DNA of 64,000 nt, taken from positions 1 through 64,000 of the forward strand of contig JAJXZK010000048.1 of NCBI GenBank assembly GCA_021780095.1. Direction: 5' to 3'. The notes below the pieces were generated by a model. It was given only the letters and a program-made list of their open reading frames with translations, was not told the DNA's origin and made no database searches. Numbering within the stretch: the first letter of the stretch is position 1; each line of letters begins with the position of its first letter. Shown in pieces: positions 55,860 through 64,000 of the stretch. The stretch is from Acidobacteriota bacterium (GTDB lineage Bacteria > Acidobacteriota > Terriglobia > Terriglobales > Acidobacteriaceae). A program made the position numbers and the translations under genes.

Positions 55860-56474
55860 ATGAAAGCAAATAATCATACGCTGCTTGAAACGTACGGAAT
55901 CTATGGGGGAATTCTCACATTCATAGATTTATTCTTGACAAAGCTTTCGTATCCTCAAGCGCGCCTGATGCGGAGGCCGGTTTATCTACGGGGGCGGAGG
56001 TGGATGCAGATTGGAAAAGGGTTTACGTGTGGGCCAGGTTTGAGGATGGATGCGTTTCCACAGTCCCTAACAAACGAGGCGCTGCTGCGAATTGGCTCCG
56101 ATGTCCAGATGAATGACTATGTACATGTTGCGGCGGCGAAATCGGTGATTATAGGTGATCGCGTTTTAATTGCAAGCAAGGTGTTTATCAGTGACCATGA
56201 CCATGGTTGCTACCGCCCCGGTTTATCACAGGACTCTCCACTTACCCCACCCTCTAAGCGCGCTCTCTACTGTTTGCCCGTAGTGATTGAGGACGATGTA
56301 TGGATCGGCGAGTCTGCTGCGATATTACTCGGAGTTACGATAGGAAAGGGTTCTATCATCGGGGCGCACTCTACCATCACAAAAAATATTCCAGCATATT
56401 CCATCGCGGTTGGATCCCCTGCGAAAGTAGTGAAGCGATACAACTTTGAAACCAAAATGTGGGATAGGGTGTGA
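55860..56474 (+). CDS. left-handed beta-helix acyltransferase (WcaF/LacA-like)
   Basis: 204 residues. The hexapeptide-repeat helix includes IGSDVQMNDYVHVAAAKSVIIGDRVLIASKVFISDHDHGCY and VIEDDVWIGESAAILLGVTIGKGSIIGAHSTITKNIPAYSIAVGSPAKVVKRY. The catalytic His lies in the D-H-D-H-G segment. It transfers an acetyl (or similar) group from CoA to a sugar in the polysaccharide repeat. An in-frame GTG directly precedes the ATG. Its last bases overlap the next gene start (GTGA). AT-rich like the preceding gene. Confidence 0.9.
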   Translation: MKANNHTLLETYGIYGGILTFIDLFLTKLSYPQARLMRRPVYLRGRRWMQIGKGFTCGPGLRMDAFPQSLTNEALLRIGSDVQMNDYVHVAAAKSVIIGDRVLIASKVFISDHDHGCYRPGLSQDSPLTPPSKRALYCLPVVIEDDVWIGESAAILLGVTIGKGSIIGAHSTITKNIPAYSIAVGSPAKVVKRYNFETKMWDRV

Positions 56475-57577
56475 AGCCTAAGATCGTCCTTTCCGCTGTC
56501 AACCTATTCCAGGCTGGTCCGTTGTCCGTGTATCAGGATGCTCTTGCCGAGTTGGCGGGAACCTTCGCGGACCAGTACAACATTGTGGCCCTTGTGCATC
56601 GCAAGGATCTTTTTTCTGTTCCCGGCGTTGAATTTATCGAGTTTCCGAAGATCCGCGCGTCCTGGATCAGGCGCGTCAAGTTCGAGTACTACGATCTTTT
56701 TAAAATCAGTCAAACCCTGGATGCATATTTGTGGTTGTCGCTCCATGATATGACTCCTCGAGTTCGGGCGAAGATACAGGCTGTGTATTGTCATAATCCA
56801 GCTCCGTTTTCGCAGGTAAAACTGCGCGATGTATTTTACGACTGGAGATACTCTGCGTTCGCGCTGTTCTATCGACATCTGTATAGGCTCAATATTCACC
56901 GTAACAACTTTGTAATTGTGCAACAGGCATGGATGCGCGACCGTTTTCAAGAAATGTATAGCGTGAAGAATGTCATCGTCGCTCACCCGAAGACGGACGC
57001 CCCCTTGGCGCATTGCGCGAGGGCTCATGGGGAAAACTCTTTATCGAAGGAGAAATTCCAATTCTTTTACCCCGCATTTCCGCGAGTGTTCAAAAATATT
57101 GAACTTTTGCTGCAAGCCGCTGAAATTCTCAAACACGACGAGATTGAAATCTGGCTGACCTTTTCCGGAGAAACAGGCCGCTATGCCAGGAATCTGGCCA
57201 GGAAATGTCGCGATCTGCCCAATGTCAAACTTCTTGGGCGTCTGACGCGGGAGCAGGTATTTGCACGCTACGATGCCGCCGATTGTCTCGTATTTCCATC
57301 CCGATTGGAGACCTGGGGGCTTCCGCTTTCGGAGTTCAAGCGAACCGGCAAGCCCATGCTGGCAGCGGACCTGCCCTATGCCCGCGAGACAGTTGGAACG
57401 TACAAGAGTGTTCATTTCTTCGATCCAGAAAACCCGGAAGAGCTAGCATCCTTAATGAGAAGGATGTCGCTCGGCGACCTGAAGCCCACGCCCGCAACGG
57501 CAGTTGCCATAGCCTCGCCGTTTGCTAAAGGCTGGCGTGAGCTGTTCGATATTTTGCTCCACGCCGAATGTTCCTAG
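56471..57577 (+). CDS. GT4-type (family 1) glycosyltransferase
   Basis: 368 residues, GT-B fold. The C-terminal donor domain is clear: FFYPAFPRVFKNIELLLQAAEIL, LPNVKLLGRLTREQVFARYDAADCLVFPSRLETWGLPLSEFKRTGKPMLAADLPYARETVG, with the E-x7-E motif in ETWGLPLSE. GTG start overlapping the acetyltransferase stop by four bases (GTGA). It adds a sugar, usually with retention, to the growing repeat. Base composition returns toward the genome average along this gene. Confidence 0.9.
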   Translation: MKPKIVLSAVNLFQAGPLSVYQDALAELAGTFADQYNIVALVHRKDLFSVPGVEFIEFPKIRASWIRRVKFEYYDLFKISQTLDAYLWLSLHDMTPRVRAKIQAVYCHNPAPFSQVKLRDVFYDWRYSAFALFYRHLYRLNIHRNNFVIVQQAWMRDRFQEMYSVKNVIVAHPKTDAPLAHCARAHGENSLSKEKFQFFYPAFPRVFKNIELLLQAAEILKHDEIEIWLTFSGETGRYARNLARKCRDLPNVKLLGRLTREQVFARYDAADCLVFPSRLETWGLPLSEFKRTGKPMLAADLPYARETVGTYKSVHFFDPENPEELASLMRRMSLGDLKPTPATAVAIASPFAKGWRELFDILLHAECS

Positions 57578-57644
57578 GGAGTCAGGTTGTCAGCGGATTG
57601 CTCGGTAATCTCGTTGGCACAGATATACTTGGGTTTGAATTCAA

Positions 57645-58499
57645 ATGTGTCAGTCAACCGTCAGCATTGTCATCTACGAAAGTAGCGTCGCGCAAATCGA
57701 TCGGCTTTTGCAGCATGTGCGGTGCGATACTTCAGTTCTACGCTGGGTGGTCGTCGACAACGGAAGTTCCGATGAAATCCGCGATGCTGTTCGGGGGATG
57801 GGAGGCATCTATGTGCGCCCCGGGAAGAATCTCGGGTTTGGCGGTGGGCACAACCTGGCGCTAAAGCAGCTTGCTGACGCCGATGCTCCATATCATCTGA
57901 TCCTCAATCCAGACATCGTGTTCGATGGGAACGCTCTCGGCAGATTGGCTGATGTGATGGATTCCCATCCAGACGTGGGGCTGGTGATGCCCAAGGTCCT
58001 CTACCCTGACGGCAGGAATCAATATCTCTGCAAATTGCTTCCGGCGCCCATCGACCTTGTGTTGCGGCGGTTTCTTCCTGGCCCATGGAAAGCCCTTGCC
58101 CGAAAGCGGGCTGCATTGTACGAACTGCGCTTTCTCGATTGCGACGCTCCTGCATACGTCCCGTCGCTCTCGGGCTGTTTCATGTTTACGCGGCGCTCTG
58201 TGTTGGAGGCAGTGGGCGGTTTCGACGATAGATTTTTTCTCTATATGGAGGACGTAGACCTTTGTCGGCGAATGTTAGGCGCCTCTAGGCTGTTATATTG
58301 GCCGGGCGTCACCGTCGAGCATGTCCATCAGATGGGTTCGTATCGAAGCCGCAAGCTGCTGTTCCTTCATATCCGTTCTGCCATTCAGTACTTCAACAAA
58401 TGGGGATGGATTCGGGACAGCACACGCGCCCAGATCAATCGCGCAACTCTAGCCTCTCGCGCACAGTCGCCTTCCAGTTGCGGGCAAGCCCTCAGCTAA
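57645..58499 (+). CDS. family-2 glycosyltransferase, rhamnosyltransferase-like
   Basis: 284 residues. GT-A signs: VSIVIYESSVAQIDRLLQHV, VVVDNGSSDEIRDAV, YVRPGKNLGFGGGHNLALKQ (typical of WbbL-type rhamnosyltransferases), YHLILNPDIVF (N-P-D as metal site), LSGCFMFTRRSVLEAVGGFDDRFFLYMEDVDLCRR and a basic C-terminal end. It probably transfers rhamnose or another deoxysugar in the repeat. Last gene of the cluster, 67 bases after the previous one; ribosome site weak. Converges with the next gene. Confidence 0.9.
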   Translation: MCQSTVSIVIYESSVAQIDRLLQHVRCDTSVLRWVVVDNGSSDEIRDAVRGMGGIYVRPGKNLGFGGGHNLALKQLADADAPYHLILNPDIVFDGNALGRLADVMDSHPDVGLVMPKVLYPDGRNQYLCKLLPAPIDLVLRRFLPGPWKALARKRAALYELRFLDCDAPAYVPSLSGCFMFTRRSVLEAVGGFDDRFFLYMEDVDLCRRMLGASRLLYWPGVTVEHVHQMGSYRSRKLLFLHIRSAIQYFNKWGWIRDSTRAQINRATLASRAQSPSSCGQALS

Positions 58500-58601
58500 A
58501 CGCTTGTTCAGTCTCGACTGCAGACTTCTCCTTCGCGCACGCGCCTTTGCCTTTTCCAGTGTTCGTTCCACCGCCGATAGATTGACTTGTGTTTCCCGCA
58601 T

Positions 58602-59417
58602 CTAGTGGACCTGACCGGCGGAATTCGCAAGAACGACGTCTGAAAGCACCGCTGAATCCACAGTGGCAGGAAGATGCGAGCAGAAACCGATGCCAACATA
58701 AAAAGGTCCATCGAAGTGCAATTGAATCGGTGGCCCGAACTGATGCATGGGCTCGCCCTTCAAACTGACAAAGATCGCGATCGCATCGCCGCGCTTCTCA
58801 ATTCCAATGCGCTTAGCCATCACTCCCGCGAGCGTTCCTCCAAAGCGAAACTGCATATCCGTCATGTCCGCACCCCGGGTCGGACGCTCTGCCAGATGAA
58901 TCATCCCCGTCCCGTGTTCGCCGGTCATTGCTTCCTTGGAGTCGTCCTCCAGATTCTGGCGAATCACCAACACAGCTTTGCGATCGCTATAGCCCTTCGG
59001 ATCAGGGAACGTGGCATCGGCGGCCAGCGACACGTCGCCTGACATTTTCTTCCAGAGATAACGGAACTCGTCGCGAGAGTACCAGATGTTATAGCCGGCC
59101 GAAGTGAGGGTGTACTGCTTTGTCTCGGCGTTATAACTCGCGCTACCCGCCACAACTGCGGCGCCTATGTCGGATTGCCCTTGAAATATGCCAATCGGCG
59201 TATCGAAATTTTTGCTTGGCCGGTGGAAGTCCGCCGGCGGTGGAACCTGTTCGTGGGTATCGGAACCCGGTTGCGCCCAGTCTGGAACCGCCGGAGTTGT
59301 GCCGGAAGGTGCGGACGTCTGCCCATGCAGCAGTTGGGGTGCAGTCAATAGAATCAGGCCAAGCAGCGAAACTAGATAGCAGGATATCGGTATCGCACGA
59401 ACGACGTAGTTATCCAT
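58602..59417 (-). CDS. exported DUF1349-like (concanavalin-fold) protein
   Basis: 271 residues. Signal VVRAIPISCYLVSLLGLILLTAPQLLHG. The mature part (DIGAAVVAGSASYNAETKQYTLTSAGYNIWYSRDEFRYLWKKMSGDVSLAADATF; DRKAVLVIRQNLEDDSKEAMTGEHGTGMIHL; GDAIAIFVSLKGEPMHQFGPPIQLHFDGPFYVGIGFCSH) follows the beta-sandwich pattern of DUF1349-like proteins, often found next to TolB-like propellers. No catalytic residues are recognisable. The ATG at MDNYVV fits the signal peptide; its ribosome site is unclear because GGAGGG lies too far upstream. Divergent from rpsA. Function unknown; carbohydrate binding possible. Confidence 0.7.
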   Translation of the reverse strand: MDNYVVRAIPISCYLVSLLGLILLTAPQLLHGQTSAPSGTTPAVPDWAQPGSDTHEQVPPPADFHRPSKNFDTPIGIFQGQSDIGAAVVAGSASYNAETKQYTLTSAGYNIWYSRDEFRYLWKKMSGDVSLAADATFPDPKGYSDRKAVLVIRQNLEDDSKEAMTGEHGTGMIHLAERPTRGADMTDMQFRFGGTLAGVMAKRIGIEKRGDAIAIFVSLKGEPMHQFGPPIQLHFDGPFYVGIGFCSHLPATVDSAVLSDVVLANSAGQVH

Positions 59418-59554
59418 AGCCAAGAACTGTATCACCCTCCCGGAAGTGCTGACTGGCGCACGGCGGTCGCCCATGCATTGTCCTGCGCGATGGATACGGC
59501 AGGCTGCAAATATCATCGACGCGTAGCTCGTGCCAAAATGGTACGTAAGCCATT

Positions 59555-61252
59555 ATGTCAAACGAAATCATTCCAAATTCATCCGCCCCAGTTGAAGCCG
59601 ATTCCGAATCCACCAATGAATCCTTCGGTGAGTTGCTTGCGCAATTTGAGCACAGCCATTCTCACAAAGCGGAAGGCGACACCAAGCAGTTGGAAGGTAT
59701 TGTTGTCTCCGTCGACGCCGAATCTGTCTATCTGGATATCGGATTCAAAGCCGAGGGGATTCTGCCGCGGAACGCGTTCGAGAACAACGCGGAAGGCGTC
59801 ATGTCTGGCGACAAATTTCCCGTCTCCGTGAAGGGCCGCAATCTCGAGGGCTACTACGAACTGTCGCGCCGACGGGTGACCCTCCCTACGGACTGGGCCT
59901 CGCTGGAGGAAGCCTTTGCGCAAAAATCTGCCGTCGTTGGAATCGTGACTGGCGTGGTCAAGGGCGGCCTCAACGTAGATGTTGGAGTGCGCGCCTTTAT
60001 GCCCGCATCCCGCAGCGGCGTCCGCGATGCAGCAGAGATGGAAAAACTGGTCGGCCAGGAGATTACCTGCCGCATCACTAAGCTCGACGTGACGGATGAG
60101 GACGTTGTCGTCGACCGCCGCGCCATCCTCGAGGAGCAGGCCCTTTCCGTCCGCCATGACCGATACTCCGCTCTCAAGGAAGGCGATATCGTCAGCGGGC
60201 AAGTGCGCAGCCTCACCAGCTATGGTGCTTTTGTCGATATTGGCGGAATCGACGGCCTGCTGCACGTCAGCGATATTTCATGGAGCCGCGTCAATGCGCC
60301 GGAAGATGTGCTGACAGTGGGGCAACAACTCCAGCTCAAAGTCCTGAAGGTTGATCCGGAGAACAGCCGCATATCTCTTGGCCTAAAGCAGCTTCAGTCA
60401 GAACCCTGGGATACCGCGGCCGAGAAATACAAAGTTGGCCAGAGAATCACGGGGACGGTCACGCGTCTCATGGACTTCGGTGCCTTCGTCGAACTGGAGG
60501 CCGGAATCGAAGGCCTCATCCACGTTTCGGAAATGTCATGGCTGAAGAAAGTTCGCAAGCCCAGCGATGTTCTCAAAACGGGAGACACGGTGGATGCAAT
60601 CGTCCTCTCGGTTAGCGCAGGCGATCGCCGTATTTCTCTTGGGCTCAAGCAGGCACTGGGTGATCCGTGGAAAGATGCCCTGCAGAAATTTCCTACGGGC
60701 TCAACCATTGAAGGTCCGGTGACGAAATTGATGAAGTTTGGCGCATTTGTGCAGATCACGGAAGGCGTCGAGGGGCTGGTTCACGTCAGCGAGATCAGCG
60801 CCGAGAAGCATATCGATCACCCACAGGATGTGTTGCGCGCCAGCCAGATTGTCAAAGCCCAGGTGCTCGCCGTAGATACGGAGAAGCGCCAGATCAAGCT
60901 GAGCATCAAGCAATTGGCTCCCACTGGCCTTGGCGAATATCTGGAGGAACACAATCAAGGGGACGTCGTGTCGGGTCGCGTGGTGGAGCAAGGTCCCGAC
61001 TCGGCTGTCATCGAATTGGGCGATGGCATTCGCGCGAACTGCAGGCTGGCAGCGGCCGCTCCAACTTCAGAGAACAAGAGCAGCTCCGGGGCGGACCTGT
61101 CTTCCTTGACGTCTATGCTGCAGGCTCGCTGGAAGGGCGGCGTCGCTGCTTCCGCAAAGCAGGCCGAGGCGCTGGGAAAGGGTCAGATTCGCAGTTTTCG
61201 AATTGTGAAGCTAGATCGCGCGACCGAGAAGATTGAACTGGAGTTGGCCTGA
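59555..61252 (+). CDS. rpsA: 30S ribosomal protein S1
   Basis: 565 residues, cytoplasmic; captures mRNA on the small ribosomal subunit. Six S1 (OB-fold) repeats are visible, including QLEGIVVSVDAESVYLDIGFKAEG, GIVTGVVKGGLNVDVGVRAFMPASR, GQVRSLTSYGAFVDIGGIDGLLHVSDISW, GTVTRLMDFGAFVELEAGIEGLIHVSEMSW and GPVTKLMKFGAFVQITEGVEGLVHVSEIS, with a diverged sixth. It has an acidic N-terminal tail. No strong Shine-Dalgarno precedes the ATG, not unusual for rpsA, which can be autoregulated. Ends at a bidirectional terminator shared with glnA. Confidence 0.97.
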   Translation: MSNEIIPNSSAPVEADSESTNESFGELLAQFEHSHSHKAEGDTKQLEGIVVSVDAESVYLDIGFKAEGILPRNAFENNAEGVMSGDKFPVSVKGRNLEGYYELSRRRVTLPTDWASLEEAFAQKSAVVGIVTGVVKGGLNVDVGVRAFMPASRSGVRDAAEMEKLVGQEITCRITKLDVTDEDVVVDRRAILEEQALSVRHDRYSALKEGDIVSGQVRSLTSYGAFVDIGGIDGLLHVSDISWSRVNAPEDVLTVGQQLQLKVLKVDPENSRISLGLKQLQSEPWDTAAEKYKVGQRITGTVTRLMDFGAFVELEAGIEGLIHVSEMSWLKKVRKPSDVLKTGDTVDAIVLSVSAGDRRISLGLKQALGDPWKDALQKFPTGSTIEGPVTKLMKFGAFVQITEGVEGLVHVSEISAEKHIDHPQDVLRASQIVKAQVLAVDTEKRQIKLSIKQLAPTGLGEYLEEHNQGDVVSGRVVEQGPDSAVIELGDGIRANCRLAAAAPTSENKSSSGADLSSLTSMLQARWKGGVAASAKQAEALGKGQIRSFRIVKLDRATEKIELELA

Positions 61253-61320
61253 TCCATCGAGTCGCCCCGGTTCGGGCAGGGAAGGGAAGCAGCGACGGAT
61301 CGCCTTCCAGCCGTCCAAAT

Positions 61321-61355
61321 GCAAAAAGGCATGGCGGTTAGCCATGCCTTTTTGC
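61321..61355. terminator. bidirectional intrinsic terminator between rpsA and glnA
   Basis: GCAAAAAGGCATGGC-GGTTA-GCCATGCCTTTTTGC is a perfect 15-bp stem with a 5-base loop, and A5/T5 tracts in the arms give a T-run on either strand. It lies in the gap between the convergent genes, so it serves both. Confidence 0.92.
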
Positions 61356-61383
61356 GTGCGTCCCAAATTGCAGTTGCCGAAAT

Positions 61384-62814
61384 CTAGAACATGTTCCATA
61401 GGAACTGGTTATAAACGTCGTGGTGGTATTGGACCTCCGGTACTTTGACAAAGGTTCCCAATAGCCGAGCACAACGGTCCGCCGCCGCCTGCTTCAGGTC
61501 TGCGTACCGTCCCTTCACATCCGCCCCAAGTAGCTTGGTAGTCCACGCGGAGCTACGGAAATCCTCGATGGCCGTGTAGACGTTGTCCGGAAGATATCGT
61601 TCGGCCTGGCGCAGGTTCTTCACGGTCGACTTGTTGCCTTGCAGTCCCGATCGGAAAATTGAATACAGAACCATGTACGGGTTAGCATCCGGACTGACCG
61701 ACCGAACCTCGATGCGGGCGCTCTTTTCGTTGCCGATCGGAATTCGAATCATCGAGCCGCGATCCACTGCCGAAGCCTTGATCTGGTTGGGAGCCTCGAA
61801 GTGCGGATCCAGTCGACGATAGGCATTCACGCTGGCATTCAGCAACAGACACAAGTCGTTTCCGTGCGTCAGGATGCGGTCAACGAAGTTCCAGGCGAAA
61901 TCGCTCACTTTCTCTTCGCCCTTGGCGTCCCAGAACAGATTTTTTCCGTCTTTACTGATGGAGACGTTGGTATGCATGCCGCTGCCGTTCACGCCAACGA
62001 CCGGCTTGGGCAGAAAGGACGCTGTCATTCCAAGGTTGGTCGCCACTTGGCGGCAGATCAGCTTGTACAGCTGGATTTGATCGGCTGCGGCCACCACCTC
62101 TCCATAGCTGTAGTTGATTTCAAATTGCGACGGCGCCACTTCCGGGTGATCCTTTTCATTCTCGAAACCCATGGCCCGCTGCACTTCTGCCGTGGTATCG
62201 ATGAACGTGCGTAGCGGATCGCCCGGTAATGAGTGATAATAGCCGCCCGTGTTCACATACTCGAACTTGCCGGTCTGGTAATAATTCCGCTCGGCATCGA
62301 CGCCCTGGAACAGGAAGCCTTCAATTTCATTGGCCGCATTCAAGGTATAACCGTCAGACTTGTACAGCTTGCTGGCAAACTGCTTCAGCTCTCCGCGGAT
62401 GTCGGCGCTGTACGGCTTGCCGTTCTTGTCGATCACTTCGCCGAAGACAAGTACCTTGCCCGAACCGAACACATCGGCCGGTGCCCAGTAAAACGCACTC
62501 CAATCGATGCCGAGTCGCAAATCGCTTTCGCGCTGCGCGGTAAATCCACGAATCGAGGAGCCGTCGAAGGTTAGATTGTCCCAGCTCTTGACGAGGAATT
62601 TCTTGTCGTAATCGAGCATGTGCAGGCGCCCTTCAAGATCGCTGAACAGCACGGTCACAGCCTTGATCCGCTTTTCGTCCGTCAGGTATTTCAGTCGCTG
62701 TTCCTGGATCTTGTGGGCGGCAACGCGGTTCTTCCGCTGTTCCTTGGCCTCCAGATTCAAATCCTCCAGCTCCCCGTATGAGAGCGCAAGAAAATCCCGC
62801 AATTCACTTGACAT
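61384..62814 (-). CDS. glnA: glutamine synthetase, type I
   Basis: 476 residues, cytoplasmic dodecamer; makes glutamine from glutamate, ammonia and ATP. Key motifs: DNLTFDGSSIRGF, NEIEGFLF (metal Glu), VNGSGMHTNVSISKDG, and RIPIGNEKSARIEVRSVSPDANPYMVL. The usual adenylylation motif N-L-Y-D-L-P is not evident in the C-terminal part (KNLRQAERYLPDNVYTAI), so regulation by adenylylation is doubtful. An N-terminal extension of ~50 residues, rich in charged helix, precedes the beta-grasp domain. AGGAGAAGG precedes the ATG. A small palindrome CTGATT-TCG-AATCAG (62831-62845) sits in the leader. Confidence 0.95.
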   Translation of the reverse strand: MSSELRDFLALSYGELEDLNLEAKEQRKNRVAAHKIQEQRLKYLTDEKRIKAVTVLFSDLEGRLHMLDYDKKFLVKSWDNLTFDGSSIRGFTAQRESDLRLGIDWSAFYWAPADVFGSGKVLVFGEVIDKNGKPYSADIRGELKQFASKLYKSDGYTLNAANEIEGFLFQGVDAERNYYQTGKFEYVNTGGYYHSLPGDPLRTFIDTTAEVQRAMGFENEKDHPEVAPSQFEINYSYGEVVAAADQIQLYKLICRQVATNLGMTASFLPKPVVGVNGSGMHTNVSISKDGKNLFWDAKGEEKVSDFAWNFVDRILTHGNDLCLLLNASVNAYRRLDPHFEAPNQIKASAVDRGSMIRIPIGNEKSARIEVRSVSPDANPYMVLYSIFRSGLQGNKSTVKNLRQAERYLPDNVYTAIEDFRSSAWTTKLLGADVKGRYADLKQAAADRCARLLGTFVKVPEVQYHHDVYNQFLWNMF

Positions 62815-63081
62815 ACCTTCTCCTGTAAAACTGATTTCGAATCAGAATTGACTTTGTAATTGTTGAGCTTCGGAGTCACTAGGCAATATGGGAACAGTCT
62901 TCTCCGGCTTTATATAGATTACGTCGTCATCCCTGCAATCGGAAATAGATTCCGGTTATCCAGTCCATAGTTTTTCTTTATTTGCGCCAGTATGGCGCCG
63001 TAAGCGAATCCAACAATGCGGGTTGCTCCAGAAATCACGCGTCTGGATCGAAAAAATAACCTCCGCCTGGATCTTTGAACT

Positions 63082-63645
63082 ATGATGGGCAGCATGATGC
63101 GAATCTCGTCGATCCTGCGCCGCTCTTTTCTCGTCGTCCTGGCCTTCTGCGTTGTGGGCTGCCTCCCATCCGTGCAGGTTGCGGGTGCACAGTCCTCGGC
63201 TCCAGCGCAAGCGAAGATTCTGTCGCCACAGGATATCGGCGCTCTGATGCCGCCCTCCGTATTTTTTCGTGGGCAGACCGCCACCGTACAGTTGCGGAAC
63301 ACCTTTGGCCTGCGTCTCGCAAACGGCGCGGTGGTGCTGGCGGGATTGGTGGACAATTCCGGATATGCGACCGCGCTTCAGCAGAAATATCAGGGTTACT
63401 TGCTCAGCGAAACCGCATTGACGATCAATGGACAAGCGCTGCCGCCAGGAGCCTACGGATTCGGGTTTGTCGCGAACGATGCCTTTATCGTCATGGACTT
63501 GGGAGCGCATCAAGTATTCAAGGTCACATCCAAAGCGGACTCGACCATGGTGCATCCGCGGCCTTTAATGATTGTCGCAGGCCTCCACCCGGGCAACTTT
63601 CGCCTGTATGAAGGCCGCAGGTATGTCTCCATCCATCTGAAGTAG
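63082..63645 (+). CDS. exported protein of unknown function, possible lipoprotein
   Basis: 187 residues. The N-terminus MMRISSILRRSFLVVLAFCVVGCLPS has a possible lipobox VVGC; alternatively cleavage after VAGA gives a soluble secreted protein. The mature part (ILSPQDIGALMPPSVFFRGQTATVQLRNTFGLRLANGAVVLAGLVDNSGYATALQQKYQGYLLSE; LPPGAYGFGFVANDAFIVMDLGAHQVFKV) is beta-rich and conserved-looking but not recognised. Nested ATGs at 63082 and 63094 both fit; no strong ribosome site. Divergent from glnA, no other partner. Coding is supported by the signal peptide and sustained codon pattern. Confidence 0.75.
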   Translation: MMGSMMRISSILRRSFLVVLAFCVVGCLPSVQVAGAQSSAPAQAKILSPQDIGALMPPSVFFRGQTATVQLRNTFGLRLANGAVVLAGLVDNSGYATALQQKYQGYLLSETALTINGQALPPGAYGFGFVANDAFIVMDLGAHQVFKVTSKADSTMVHPRPLMIVAGLHPGNFRLYEGRRYVSIHLK

Positions 63646-64000
63646 TCACTCGCAAAGCGCGGTTTATCTTCCGTCTTCGGCCGCGTTAATCGGTCCCTCC
63701 TCGGTGTGTCCGGCAGTCGCGAGCCCTTGAGTGGTTCGTCCACGTGTGCGGCCCAGCACCGTATTGACGCCTTCCAAATCCCCAGGCTGCCTTGGCAAAT
63801 ATGCGTCCGCAATCACTGCGGCCAATCGCCTGCGGGCTCGCCTCCGGAATGAACCCTCCCTATCTGGGCTATTAAAACGATTCTATAGATCTCCGAAGGC
63901 CCGCTGGGGCATAAGAATTGAGCCGCAACCGTCAATCGATTGAATGCTTGACTTTTCGATTCACAAAAGAGTACAAGGTCTTGCAGCATCCATGTGTGCG
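63646..64000. other. terminal stretch without supported gene
   Basis: About 355 bases to the window edge. Short frames exist on both strands, but none shows a recognised motif, signal peptide or good ribosome site. The last ~150 bases become AT-richer and could be an upstream region of a gene outside the window. Confidence 0.35.

Noticed and set aside
63731..63943. 70-codon plus-strand frame near the window edge
   Set aside because: Arg-rich, no domain, no ribosome site; composition typical of a chance frame.
1..64000. tRNA, rRNA, riboswitch, CRISPR, insertion-sequence or prophage content
   Set aside because: Read for these on both strands; no convincing candidate seen by eye. A covariance-model scan could still reveal a small RNA.

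Overview
The window looks like chromosomal DNA of a free-living, saprophytic Acidobacteriota (Terriglobia-like) bacterium. The grounds are the Oar-type TonB-dependent receptor with an N-terminal carboxypeptidase-regulatory domain, many exported sugar-active enzymes, Tat-exported isomerase and enolase-fold proteins, PQQ/cytochrome c proteins with Planctomycetes/Verrucomicrobia/Acidobacteria-type heme domains, moderately high GC and good Shine-Dalgarno sites. This placement is by family resemblance only. I found no rRNA, tRNA, CRISPR array, insertion sequence or prophage.

Layout. (1) 0.2-1.8 kb: DNA polymerase IV and a small secreted protein. (2) 2.4-13.3 kb: a ROK repressor divergent from a DegT-type aminotransferase and a two-domain esterase. 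Facing them is a tightly coupled minus-strand operon: ceramidase-like hydrolase, SHS-type transporter, Gfo/Idh dehydrogenase, DUF993 aldolase-like protein, TIM-barrel isomerase. (3) 13.6-33.3 kb: the remnant of a lost TonB receptor, then a long plus-strand run: threonine-dehydrogenase-like enzyme, PQQ dehydrogenase fused to a multiheme cytochrome, paired amidohydrolases, concanavalin-fold protein, diheme cytochrome, second PQQ protein, exported Gfo/Idh protein, diheme-PQQ fusion, Tat TIM-barrel isomerase, Tat enolase-superfamily protein, a GH3 glycosidase broken by one in-frame stop, and an S9 peptidase. Most products carry Sec or Tat signals, so much of this chemistry should take place outside the cytoplasm. 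(4) 33.4-45.6 kb: an amino-sugar locus: TonB receptor, two tandem GH20-like hexosaminidases, then on the other strand a NIPSNAP protein, a NagB-like deaminase, a PfkB kinase and a LacI repressor. (5) 45.9-48.0 kb: aldo/keto reductase and zinc alcohol dehydrogenase. (6) 48.2-58.5 kb: an exopolysaccharide cluster (sugar-phosphate transferase, Wzz, SLBB export protein, glycosyltransferases, polymerase, acetyltransferase) with an AT-rich core. (7) 58.6-63.6 kb: housekeeping genes rpsA and glnA with a shared bidirectional terminator, plus small exported proteins.

The strongest unexpected signal is a promoter-operator module, TTGACA + 11 nt + an 18-bp near-palindrome. It occurs twice, identical in operator and spacing: once upstream of the TonB receptor and once, on the opposite strand, upstream of the NIPSNAP-NagB-PfkB operon next to the LacI gene. 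It links outer-membrane uptake, glycan cleavage and intracellular catabolism into one predicted regulon. The second theme is the extracytoplasmic oxidative island with three differently built PQQ/cytochrome systems, one of which has lost its expected catalytic aspartate.
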